From: Sthenelais limicola
Taxonomy: Eukaryota > Annelida > Polychaeta > Phyllodocida > Sigalionidae
DNA length: 64,000 nt
Assembly: GCA_942159475.1 (NCBI GenBank)
Contig: OW804102.1
Span: 22,510,684 to 22,574,683 of the forward strand
Direction of reading: 5' to 3'
Shown: in pieces, positions 12,301-22,535 of the stretch
How positions within the stretch are numbered: the first letter of the stretch is position 1
Layout: every line of letters starts with the position of its first letter
The notes under the pieces: generated by a model
The model's input: the letters and a program-made list of their open reading frames with translations, nothing else
Database searches by the model: none
Told to the model about the DNA's origin: nothing
Program-made: the position numbers and the translations under genes

Positions 12301-12713
12301 CAGCTCCACCCACAAGCTTTGATGCGTTTTGCAATATGACCCTAAAGAGGTGAGAAAGAGGTTTCTAAGAAAGAGTTTCTAAGAAAAAGAGAATTCTAAG
12401 GAACCCTACATCTCCCCAAGGCCACAGAACAGCTTGAATAACCTTCAACATATCTCTTTCTATAGCTTCCCTCGGTTGTTTCTTGTGGAGTCATATCTCT
12501 ATTTCTGTGCATTTTTCACATATTCGATGTGGGTTCCTTCTTCTGTTGGTCAAGAGAGTGAAAAGCCTCTGTGAGGAAGATCACAGGAAAGGTGAGATAA
12601 AAGAATTCTTTCGGGTTGCTACCTCCATTACATCCCCTCCTTCTGTTATATCTTGAATCTCAACTAACCTTTGGGGCCTGTTGCATTAGAAGTCCATATG
12701 TGATGTGTTACAG
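12301..12713. other. Spacer before the tandem duplication
   Basis: No gene recognised. The last 40 bp (GTTGCATTAGAAGTCC, then GTGATGTGTTACAG) look like the outer edge of the repeat that is duplicated next door. The same GTGATGTGTTACAG phrase recurs at 59241. Confidence 0.4.
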
Positions 12714-13641
12714 AACGATGAGTCACAAGGCGCAAAAATGATATTTTTCAAAGTGATTTATTCCCAAGATCTCTTTAATGGAATGTTCTCATTTTTGAGG
12801 GGCTTAACACTTCAAGTCATATCAATCCATGTACCAAGATTTAAGACAGTGTATTAAATGTAACCTTGTATTTTAAAGGTCATCCTATGGAGTACATTTA
12901 GTTACTTTGCTGGGAATTTTGAGTAACTTAACAAAATATTGATTTGATATAATTATTTGTATAAGTTTCTTCTAAAATTGATTTTTATATTAGCTTGAAC
13001 TGAGGGGAATGTAGCTTACATAATGTCAATTAATGCTGAATAAGATATTTAAAAACAAATCAGGTCCTACCTGACTGTTACAAAAACGTCGTAGTTTTAC
13101 CTAGCGGATCATGGTGTTCTATTGATATTAATTGGCAAGGAAAATCTCAAAAAAAGGTTATTATACGCTTAGGCTGTAGAGAATATATTACGGTTACAGT
13201 CACTGGTAATATGTTATATTTAAAGTCTTGTGTTATAATAGCATAGTTACAAAAACATGAAATGTATCACTTTGCGAAATTGTTTTCGTAATAAAATATG
13301 TTTCAACAAAAGAAAGTCCCCGAGGACGCCATCTATATTTAAACACAATACTTGCAGTAACACAGCATTCAGGATGTAGTTGCAAGATTAAAATGGAGAA
13401 TCCTGGACTAGTTCTGCAAAGCGACACCACCTCCCTTTATGTAGCTCGTCCTTCTAACTAAGTCCCCTGTGGGCTATTAAGTGGTATAAAAGTATAAGAA
13501 GAAGAGCGGGTATAGCTGGTCGGTGCCAGTAAATGGATCAGGTGCTTTCAGACGTCTTCTTGTATTCTCATTAGTGCTAGAGCTGCTCCTACAAATATTG
13601 TAATAAATAGAACAATCAAGAGATTAGGTCTAAGATATTGT
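12714..13641 (+). repeat. 928-bp tandem duplication, copy 1
   Basis: Begins AACGATGAGTCACAAGGCGC and ends AGGTCTAAGATATTGT. It is followed directly by a second copy with the same start. I found three single-base differences over the unit (near 13462, 13573 and 13615, for example AACTAAGTCC against AACTGAGTCC), so the duplication is recent. A 65-codon minus-strand frame is present in both copies but resembles no known domain. Confidence 0.95.
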
Positions 13642-14569
13642 AACGATGAGTCACAAGGCGCAAAAATGATATTTTTCAAAGTGATTTATTCCCAAGATCT
13701 CTTTAATGGAATGTTCTCATTTTTGAGGGGCTTAACACTTCAAGTCATATCAATCCATGTACCAAGATTTAAGACAGTGTATTAAATGTAACCTTGTATT
13801 TTAAAGGTCATCCTATGGAGTACATTTAGTTACTTTGCTGGGAATTTTGAGTAACTTAACAAAATATTGATTTGATATAATTATTTGTATAAGTTTCTTC
13901 TAAAATTGATTTTTATATTAGCTTGAACTGAGGGGAATGTAGCTTACATAATGTCAATTAATGCTGAATAAGATATTTAAAAACAAATCAGGTCCTACCT
14001 GACTGTTACAAAAACGTCGTAGTTTTACCTAGCGGATCATGGTGTTCTATTGATATTAATTGGCAAGGAAAATCTCAAAAAAAGGTTATTATACGCTTAG
14101 GCTGTAGAGAATATATTACGGTTACAGTCACTGGTAATATGTTATATTTAAAGTCTTGTGTTATAATAGCATAGTTACAAAAACATGAAATGTATCACTT
14201 TGCGAAATTGTTTTCGTAATAAAATATGTTTCAACAAAAGAAAGTCCCCGAGGACGCCATCTATATTTAAACACAATACTTGCAGTAACACAGCATTCAG
14301 GATGTAGTTGCAAGATTAAAATGGAGAATCCTGGACTAGTTCTGCAAAGCGACACCACCTCCCTTTATGTAGCTCGTCCTTCTAACTGAGTCCCCTGTGG
14401 GCTATTAAGTGGTATAAAAGTATAAGAAGAAGAGCGGGTATAGCTGGTCGGTGCCAGTAAATGGATCAGGTGCTTTCAGACGTCTTCTTGTATTCTCGTT
14501 AGTGCTAGAGCTGCTCCTACAAATATTGTAATAAATAGAACAAGCAAGAGATTAGGTCTAAGATATTGT
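13642..14569 (+). repeat. 928-bp tandem duplication, copy 2
   Basis: Head-to-tail with copy 1, offset exactly 928 bp. It ends AGATATTGT before TACAGCCTATGCC. The unit includes a block (GAGTCACAAGGCGC to GATCTCTTTAATGGAATG) that recurs in diverged form at 37625 and 59238, so a dispersed repeat seems to have been captured in a local duplication. Confidence 0.95.
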
Positions 14570-14617
14570 TACAGCCTATGCCTCATTGGGCCCATTGTAC
14601 TGTATTATATGAGTGTA

Positions 14618-15010
14618 TGATAAACCACTTTTAGAGGCTTTGTAACTCCTTGGCCTAGGCCTTGAGTAATTTGTACTTTTTATCAGAACTGAGATGTTTA
14701 CAGCCATCCGCACATCCCATTTGTTTTCAAAAAGCACATGTGTTTTCTATAGTTTTCTGCAAACTTACGTGCCTTCCCGACACGTGATACAATTTGTCAA
14801 TCTTGTAGATGCATGGGAATGATGTAGTTTACATTTTCTCTCCCCATCTGTCTGTTAAGCTATTTCAGAACAACCACTTGGTGCATTCCATCTAACTTCT
14901 ATAATTATACGGTTCATAGATCTGAGAGACCTCTTGATTTCCTCAAATGTATGAGTTTATGCAGCAACCCTCGTATTGTAAAATCCTCATAGCCGATGGT
15001 GATAAGAGGC
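14618..15010 (+). repeat. Dispersed repeat family H, copy 1
   Basis: Has ACCACTTTTAGAGGCTTTGT with TAACTCC, and at the other end CTGAGAGACCTCTTGATTTC, CTCAAATGTATGAG and GCAGCAACCCTCGTATTGTA. The same ordered phrases occur at 22357-22535 and, inverted, at 32866-33060. The middle differs. Boundaries are approximate. Confidence 0.5.
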
Positions 15011-15252
15011 CAGAATATTATAAATTGCAAACAGATATTATAGCTGAAGAAACAATTTAGTAATACACATCTTTTATCTGGAGATATACTTAATACTTAA
15101 TTGAAGAACGACATGGAATAGTCTAGAGCATTTACTTTATAATTGGTGAAGTCTAAAAGACAGGACCGAACGTGTTGAGTATGATTCTAAAACATCTATT
15201 TTAATTATAATTAATGTAATCTTGGCAGCTAAACTCTGACGATTCTCTACAC

Positions 15253-15379
15253 TTAAAGGGCCTCTTCCACTAAGCCGATTCTCATACGATTCTCATGCGA
15301 TTCTCACAGAATTTAGTTCAAAAGAGTCTTCTGAGGCACAAAATCGCATAAGAATTGTCTTAGTAGACTGGGCCCTTAA
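15253..15379 (+). mobile_element. MITE family C copy 2 (complete, TTAA-flanked)
   Basis: Begins TTAAAGGGCCTCTTCCACTA with AGCCGATTCTCATACGATT and ends AGAATTGTCTTAGTAGACTG with GGCCCTTAA. The ends are inverted repeats and both are bounded by TTAA, which fits a TTAA target-site duplication (TSD) of the piggyBac type, although superfamily assignment from TTAA alone is inference. 127 bp, non-coding. Confidence 0.8.
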
Positions 15380-15424
15380 CTCTAGTGTCAGTTCATATGA
15401 CTCCCGCACTCACCAACCACCCAT

Positions 15425-16169
15425 TCTTTTTTTCTTTTTTTTGTATTACATTTCAGGCCAAACATTTACAGTGATACAAAAGATGCATGTCAACATAGTT
15501 AACGTATTATCGCGCTGCCTCAAAACGTTTTACATAATATGAATAATTAGGAAGTGTCTACTCAATTGTTAACCTCTCTCTAAGTTATATTAATTATATG
15601 CTTATGCCTTATTTGTTCAGTACAACTCTGTTGGCATTCATAAATATGGGCTTGCATATCCCATTAGGGGAAGAACATATGCCTTACATAATAACCAAGC
15701 AATATCACCTGACATATATCCTTCTCTTAAACATATCCAAAAGATCCCATGCAGCGTTCATTTACAAAATACTTGCATGATGACTCATGGATAAATTCTC
15801 ATCTATCTGCACCCCTAGATACTTAAAAATACTAACTCGGGCTATGGACACCCCTTCACACAAAAGATTGATGTTCTCCCCTGGTAATTGCGTCCCATTC
15901 TGAAATAGTTGATACTTAGTCTTCTTTTTATTAAGTTCCAGACCATCATTCTTACACCACTGATTGTACAAATTTATAACATTCTGGCCCTTTATTTCAA
16001 GGGTATTAGTATTATTGGCATCTACTGTCACCACTGCATCATCAGCATAAAGTACTATTTTGCCACTGAAATCAATATTACATAGGTCATTAGAAAATAT
16101 TATAAATAATAATGGTCCTAAAATACTTCCTTGTGGGACTACACTTTGTACTTGGTACCATTCATCCCA
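15425..16169 (-). mobile_element. LINE fragment 1 (RT palm plus 3' end)
   Basis: Minus-strand retrotransposon fragment: reverse transcriptase coding at 15762-16169, then non-coding sequence to an A-rich 3' end (plus-strand T run at about 15425-15442). The expected RT thumb and C-terminal region between palm and tail is missing, so the copy is internally deleted as well as 5'-truncated. Confidence 0.75.
15762..16169 (-). pseudogene. LINE reverse transcriptase palm fragment
   Basis: Read on minus from after a TAA at 16170-16172. It contains WYQVQSVVPQGSILGPLLF, the typical non-LTR RT fingers/palm motif (VPQGSILGP), then NDL, then LYADDAVVTVD. YADD carries the two catalytic aspartates. Further on, LELNKKKTKY and FKYLGVQIDENLSMSHH match the conserved NxxKT and KYLGv.iD motifs. 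The frame stops at 15764. The endonuclease, RT N-terminus and C-terminal thumb are absent. CR1/Jockey-like LINE; clade uncertain. Not functional. Confidence 0.9.
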
Positions 16170-17378
16170 TTAGCCACATGACATACATAGTCCTAGACCA
16201 TGAGTGCGTCGCAATACCCCTCAGTACTAGTGCATCTTCATGCAGTAAAATCTGCAATAGTTTTGCGTACATGCATTATTTGCTTCATTTTTTTGTACTC
16301 ATCCAGGATAAGAAATAAGAAGGTCCTGGCCTAAAATATCATATATATATTACTATATACAATATCGATAGCTAAGATCAATACATGAACTGGCAGAGGC
16401 TACTTATATTTGGGGAATGGATACTTATATATTAGGGAAATCACGCAGAAAGTCTGATTTCGTAGGCGTCAAAATTTACAATTGTTTACAATCTCCATTC
16501 AGAATTATCAACAAAACAGACCATTTAAAGTCAATTGTTATATCAAAACTTGTTCTTGCTTTGCCTTGATTCCAAATGTCGTACAATATTCTTATTATCG
16601 CGATTTTAGTATCAATTGTCAAGGCATCGAACTTTTCCTCACCAGTATTAACACTTACCTCACCTCTTCAAATTGTCTGTTCCCACCACTCCCAACACCT
16701 TTCTCTCCTCTCTCTCCGGCCTAAATATATATGTATATCTCATTTCATCTAATACTTTGTATTCCCAAATTAATTAATTAATTAATTATGTCTTAGATAA
16801 TTGGTTAATTAATTACTATCATTCAAATGTACCCATACCTATAATTGATAAGAAGTATCTCTCCAAAGCCGGCCTTGCTTCCTCTGTTCGCGGGATGTTA
16901 CCAAATATCTGTATGTGACAAGCTATTGAAACTCCAAGTATACATATTTTGAAATCGTGACCTTTAACAGAAATAGTTAAATACCTCAAAGTAAGACTAG
17001 TTTCAGGCTTTTAGAAGAGAGCAGGCAATGATATTTAATCGCGATGGCAGGCGCATTATAAATGTCTGTTGCCTGAAGCTTGTAAGATCATGCAGAAGGT
17101 TTTTGCGATCTTACAATGCTTCCTCCCTTGACGAAAAACATCATACATGCAGGCAAGACCAAGAAACCCTGAGGCAAAGAAGCAGAAAGCAGAGGTTAAA
17201 TAAAAGACTTTGCGGATAAAGACCTTTGGTGTTAAAGCTAAAGCTCACGTTCTTATTTGAAGTAAGAGTAAAAAAAGTTTGCCAGCTTTGAGATTTGAAA
17301 TGTGTGTCAAGAGTTGACTGAACTCGTGTGGAGAGCTATTTTGTGCATTCCGTTGAGCTGTGAACAATGTTATTACAC
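16170..17378. other. No gene; (TTAA)n stretch
   Basis: An ATTAATTAATTAATTA microsatellite lies at about 16770-16815. The rest shows no recognised coding or repeat structure. Confidence 0.4.
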
Positions 17379-17615
17379 GGGTCAGATCTTCAGAAAGTGT
17401 ACAATAGGCATGCAGGTCTACATTTAGTAAATTCTGTTAAATTAGGCTGGAAAATGGTCAATACTAGGCATATCTGGGTATGTTTGATATTGCCTTGATT
17501 CAAACAATCTGTTTGATAATGTTAAACTACATCTTGAATCTCATTTTTGTCTAAAATTTGGGTTATTTTAGAGGACTGATGAAGGTGAATTGTACATTTA
17601 CTGGCGATTTCACCC
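17379..17615 (+). mobile_element. MITE family B copy 6, near full length
   Basis: Begins GGGTCAGATCTTCAGAAAGT then GTACAATAGG. Contains TTAGTAAATTCTGTTAAATT, AGGCTGGAAAA, ACTAGGCATATCTGGGTATG and TTTTTGTCTAAAATTTGGGT. Ends GAAGGTGAATTGTACATTTA then CTGGCGATTTCACCC. Both ends are preserved, giving a good reference copy for the family. Confidence 0.85.
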
Positions 17616-17659
17616 TCACCACGGTGAAGTGTGGTTGTATAGGAGAGTGTGTCGTACAT

Positions 17660-17691
17660 ACCATGTGGTAATCTCAACATTACCACATGGT
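17660..17691. repeat. Perfect 13-bp hairpin
   Basis: ACCATGTGGTAAT at 17660-17672 and its exact reverse complement at 17679-17691, separated by CTCAAC. It lies just downstream of MITE B6. Function unknown; it could be the core of a very small foldback. Confidence 0.8.
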
Positions 17692-17787
17692 TTTCTGCCC
17701 GTGTTTTCATCTTTGATATTAACATTGTGGTGTAAGTATTGAACAACTAAACACAGACAATCCTTATGTCCCCGCATAGTTAGTAAA

Positions 17788-17788
<1 letters not shown>

Positions 17789-17818
<30 letters not shown>

Positions 17819-19447
17819 ATATTTTTATTCAAATCAATATAATACAGTTACATGGTTTCTAGGAGCTTAATTCGAACAGGTTAAACCCTCTGCTCACTCG
17901 CAGGTTTGCCTGGCTGACCGCAGAACTGTTACTCCTTCAATCAATGAATACAGTTATAATAAAGTACAAATTTGTGCATAATAAAATATGGCATTACAAT
18001 TGTTTCCTTTCATTGGTGACTAAATTAAGACATTACAGGTAGTCTTTATAAGATAATTGACATCATCCTTACAATATTATGATTATTTTGAGCTTTGTAG
18101 AATAACTTTGTCGCTTTTATATCATGGTTATTGAAACATAATTATAATATTAGATTATTGCTTTTCCTGAAATGTTATACATACTTAACTTTTTGAGTTA
18201 TCAGTGTTATCTTTTATGCAGTCTATAACACTTTTCATTCCTTAAATTCCTCTTTCTTTTACCTTCATTCCGTAGACATTAACCTTCTTATGAAATTACA
18301 CTTTAGAAGATATACTTTATTCACTGGTGAAATATTATGCTCAATAGTCATATCGCAGAAATTTCCATACAATTCAATCTAGATTACTGCATAACTTTTT
18401 ATATGTTCAATAGTCATAGTGTGAGAATATCAATACATTTCCACTAATTAACGTTGTTAATGATATAACAAAATATCTTTCTTGAGGTGCTCATTCATTA
18501 CCTTCGACTCAAAACTGTCATATCACCGATAGAGATAGATGTACTTTACACAATTTTTGTTGATAAACAATTAATACAACTCACCATTAATATAAAATCA
18601 AAAGAACCCCCTGCTCTCCACCCTCCTCACCCCACACACCCAACCCTCTGAGATGATTAAATGCTACTATCTTGGATAGTCCCATTTAATATCTGGTTTG
18701 ACCCCTTTCCCCTACATTTTCCCTTAATCGATATATCGATCTTGTTTTATTCCTGGTTATACATTTCCAGTTTATTCCCCCCCTATTACATACTTATTTC
18801 CCTTTCAATGACTTACTCTCGTAACATTCCTAACAGATCATGTGTCTCCCATCGAAACCTTATTATGTAACATTTTGCGTAGAGATGGCATCTTGAGATT
18901 TTAAGAACATATCATAGTCAGTATGGTATCTTTGTTTCAGATATCCTCTGAATTCTTTTCTCGAGGGAATATCTTGAATATTGTCCTCAAGGTTATTCCA
19001 TAAGTTCGGTAAAGTATATATGTAAGATTTTTTAAATATTTCGTTTTTTGGGTGCGGAACAACCAGTTTTTTACCCTTTGTTAGCCGTCTTAGGCATATT
19101 TTCCTATTATCAACATAGTCCTCCTTTCTTGAGCGAATGAAGGCCCTCTCCAGAATATGTTTTTCGCGTCTCGTTTGGAGACTTGGATTATTTAGTTCAA
19201 TGTGTATATCTTTCGTACTCGAGAGTTTTGGAAGGTGCAGTATCTTCAAAGCTGCATTTTGTAAAGTTTGTAATTTTCTTAAATGGTTTTGTGCTGCAGA
19301 ACTATAAAATATATCACCATAATCAATTATGGGTAATACCATAGTTTTGTATATAATCAATAGTGTCTCTTTATTGCATATTCTGTAAAGTTTGGAGACA
19401 ATCTGTTGGGCTATGTAGAATCCAATTTTGAACATTATGTTTGTCAC
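17789..19447 (-). mobile_element. LINE fragment 2 (RT C-terminus, 3' UTR, (TAA)n tail)
   Basis: Minus-strand 5'-truncated LINE: coding 18863-19447, a 3' UTR of about 1 kb (17820-18862), and a 3' end of GAATAAAAATATT plus a simple ATA/TAA repeat (17789-17820). A short tandem 3' tail rather than poly(A) is common in CR1/L2-type elements. The 5' truncation falls directly against MITE B sequence at about 19450. Confidence 0.8.
18863..19447 (-). pseudogene. LINE reverse transcriptase C-terminal region
   Basis: About 194 codons on minus. Contains YRICNKETLLIIYKTMVLPI followed by IDYGDIFY, then LRKLQTLQNAALKILHL. This is the conserved block after the RT palm in CR1/L2/Jockey LINEs (tl..iYksLvlPilDYgd..w...l..Lq.lQN.alR.i), with a typical RR-rich C-terminus, NLWNNLEDNIQDI and FRGYLKQRY. 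The catalytic palm and endonuclease are absent, so it cannot be active alone. It is not collinear with fragment 1: it lies upstream of that fragment on the minus strand, so the two are separate insertions or rearranged. Confidence 0.9.
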
Positions 19448-19449
19448 AA

Positions 19450-19513
19450 GTTTGAGTTATTTGCGAAGATTGGAGAAGGTGAAATGTACAATGTCTGGCG
19501 ATTTCACCCATAT
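19450..19513 (+). mobile_element. MITE family B end fragment
   Basis: Has GAGTTATTTGCGAAGATTGG, AGAAGGTGAAATGTACAATG and TCTGGCGATTTCACCCATAT, the terminal 60 bp of family B. It lies between LINE fragment 2 and a foldback element. Confidence 0.7.
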
Positions 19514-19523
19514 ACACATACTC

Positions 19524-19658
19524 GGTTGGTTTCTGACTTACGATATACGATGCTCACATGTTTTTTTAACCAGGGATATCACTTGACTGCGGCTTCTTGT
19601 GACATCCCTGGTCGAAAAAAACTTGTGAGCATTCTACACGGTCAGTCAGAAACCAACC
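19524..19658. mobile_element. Foldback element (hairpin MITE), 135 bp
   Basis: The outer arms GGTTGGTTTCTGAC (19524-19537) and GTCAGAAACCAACC (19645-19658) are exact inverted repeats. The inner arms, GCTCACATG, seven T, ACCAGGGATATCAC and their counterpart ending CTTGTGAGC, are also near-perfect. Almost the whole element folds into one long hairpin with a loop of about 20 bp. Confidence 0.85.
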
Positions 19659-20204
19659 TTGTTACATCCTGTCATGATATGCCATTGCCATTTATTGTGT
19701 ATGTAACCCACCTGCACCCTCAGCATTTTCTGGGCCACGGAAAATAAATGAAACAGGCATGTCAATGCCAGCGTTTCCATTCACTCATGTCGTTCTGTTA
19801 TATTATCCCTGAAATGGAGGCATTCCAAGTTGTGGGACATTAAAGACAGAAAAGGGAAAGACAGGAAACACCCTTATCCGACACACCAGTTAAGCTAGCT
19901 CAATTACCCCATTTCTACAGTGGCACTGACCATTGTCCATGCAGGCTTGGGTTGTGGTCAGGCAATGTCCATTCGTCCCCTGACCTTATGTGAAGCAATG
20001 CCCTACGGGCCATCGTTTGCCACTGAGAATATAAATAGCCAGTAGCCTCCCATTATAAAGTGTAGTTAGACCTTGGAATAACATATCCGGTTCCGGGTCA
20101 GTCGTATGAAAAAGTTTGTATTGTAAGAGATCAAGGTTGAACGGACAGCATGTTGCTGCAGGCTTTGAGAAGGGAACTGATGCTCCAGGCCGTCAGAAAA
20201 TGGA

Positions 20205-20532
20205 CAATAGGGGATTTGCATAGCCGCCATCTTGAATCTCGATTCGCGTGGAGATCTGGGAGCTGTTTGGCAGTGTAAAAGCTATAGAAACCATGTCATG
20301 CTGAGCATGGAATATTTAACACTGATCCCATGTAAACAGCCACGTGTTTTACATATTTCAGAAAACAAGACATCATACATTTGGTTTATATAGGACATAC
20401 ATTTACACAAGCTATAATATTGGTGAAAAGGTCCTTACATTTTCGATATAAATAGTGCTAAACATACACGTATGTCAGATGTGAAGTGAATCTATCCCAG
20501 CTTGCACTGTAAAAGACATGCGCAGTGGGACA
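20205..20532 (+). mobile_element. MITE family A copy 3
   Basis: Begins CAATAGGGGATTTGCATAGC and CGCCATCTTGAATCTCGATT. The interior has AAAGCTATAGAAACCATGTC with ATGCTGAGCATGGAATATTT. It ends CTTGCACTGTAAAAGACATG then CGCAGTGGGACATACA, stopping short of the right TIR. It abuts a partial family B copy. Confidence 0.8.
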
Positions 20533-20559
20533 TACACAGTTTCCATAAGTCTTATCTTA

Positions 20560-20656
20560 TATAGATACCTAGTATTTATCAAATTCTTGCCTAATTTTGC
20601 AGAATTTACTAAATGTGTAGAGCAACCGATTGTACACTTCTTGATGCCCGGCTCAA
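20560..20656 (-). mobile_element. MITE family B partial copy
   Basis: Has ATACCTAGTATTTATCAAAT, CCTAATTTTGCAGAATTTAC, TAAATGTGTAGAGCAACCGA and TTGTACACTTCTTGATGCCC. This is the half of family B that contains the ACTAAATGTGTAGAGC block; the other half is absent. Confidence 0.75.
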
Positions 20657-22356
20657 TGATACATAAAAAAACTGAGGAACTAAAGCCAGAGCAAAAATTG
20701 GTCACTTTCTTAGGGAGAAATGAAATCATCTTCAAGACCTATGCTTAGGTTCCCGCTTTTTAACAGAGTAAATCCAAGATCTGAGAAGTTCTGAGTCCTT
20801 ATCTTCCTAAAGGTTCTCTCGAGCATACAAACTTGAAAATGGGTTTGCCCCGGCGCAGCGTATGTACATAGAAAACTAACAGTCTTACGAAGAATAAGAA
20901 AGTTAATCTTAGCAAAGAAGAAGCTTCTTGTAAGAGGTTGAATACCTGTTGGCAGGGGTAATCTGCTTCTTTGGGACCTAATCCCAGTAATGCAACAGCA
21001 GCTCATGGGAGTAAAAAGTCAGAAAACCCATCAAATCCAGAAGAAAAGTGTGGGAAATCCCTTGGTGCTGACTTGGGAACATCTGACCGAAAGGCCTTTT
21101 TTCTTCTTTGGCGAATATCCATTTAAATCTTTACTCTCAGTTAACATCGGTCAAAAAGTAGGCCGAAAGAATGTCTAGATTTTGTTTCGTTGTTTTTCAA
21201 CAGATATAAAAGTAATGTGGCAAAGATTTTGGAGGATTTGGCATAAAGGTCCACATATTTCGGAGATCCGCCAAAGTTATTTCCTATGATTGCTTCACTT
21301 ATTATCGTTCAGAGGAGGCCATTTTCATTTAGCGGATATGACTTCAGATTCTTGTATGATCAAATGACAGCAGCAGAAGATCGATGAATTCAGTCCTATA
21401 AGCCAAATCAATTAGGAGTGGATTTGGTGAGACTTCTTATGTCATATTAATAGCTGAGAATTGGTGTATTCTTCCTGCTCGCAGTAAATAACCCATTCAG
21501 TTGTAGGATAAAATAATCGTCATTCAACTCCTTTCATATTCATATACCTCAGGTCTGGGTTACAACTACCAGAAGCCAGAACTAGTCGAGAAACTGGTAA
21601 ACATCTTCTCGGTTACCTCCTTCATTCTCATTATTCTGCTACTTGAGACACATTGGCGGAATGAATTGCCACTTTGCTGCATAATGAATGAAACTAAAGG
21701 TGTGACCACGGTTCACTTGTTGGTCATCCCTGTCGCAACAAGACCTTCTTATTATTGAGGCCTCATTAACTCGTTCTCCCTTTTTATAACCAGCTTCAGT
21801 ACGTCACAGTTAGCTAGCTCCATTAACCTTTTTTACGAATTGCTAGCACCATTAACCCCCTTTTTAGTCATTCAAGAGCCCCACTCGTGCTGCAGGGAGT
21901 ACACTCTGATGTCCCTTATATTGCCTTTGTTCTACTCTGACCCCCTAATAGAAGCATAACGCTATGTAAGGATTAATGAGGCGAAATGACTCGAGACTGA
22001 GAGATTATACACCAGCAATACACCGGTAGCCACTAAATGGGGGTTATTAATCATGTTAGTCTCTGTCTTGGGTGGTTGGAGCGTTCCAGACAGAGACTGA
22101 ATTTGGAAATAGAACTGCTTCCTTGGACCATTGCATGTGTATCAATTGTCCCATTGCGTCAGTGAATTGGGTAGTTTTGTTTGCGGGTCAATCAACCACA
22201 TTGGTTCACCTTGTGTTTCGTGTTTCCTTGACATTCCTCATCATTATGATTTTCAAAATGGTTCGATTTCAGAATATGTTGATACTGTTGTTTTGTTGCT
22301 ACAATAATTATGTTGCTATGATATATAAAGAGTGCATTGCAATTTATATATGGTAA
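20657..22356. other. No recognisable gene
   Basis: Several short open frames on both strands overlap each other and none resembles a known domain. No TIR pair recognised. Confidence 0.35.
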
Positions 22357-22535
22357 GCTTATCTTAGAGGCCTTGTAACTAACTCCCTCTTATCATACCT
22401 TGAATCGCCCTTTATACGCGATTATTTTCCCAGACTAGTCTGAGAGACCTCTGAGAGACATCTTACCTTTCTCAAAATGTATGGTGTTATGCACCAACCA
22501 TAGTATCATAAAGCCGTCGTAGTCATACTTTTATG
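22357..22535 (+). repeat. Dispersed repeat family H, copy 2
   Basis: Contains TCTTAGAGGCCTTGTAACTA, GTCTGAGAGACCTCTGAGAG, TTCTCAAAATGTATGGTGTT, ATGCACCAACCATAGTATCA and TAAAGCC. These phrases match copy 1 in order. TIR-like ends may exist (ACCACYTTAGAGGCC type) but are eroded here. Confidence 0.5.

Noticed and set aside
13233..14358. Identical 65-codon minus frames in the two 928-bp copies as a duplicated gene
   Set aside because: Identity follows from the recent duplication of the whole unit. The frame has no recognisable domain.
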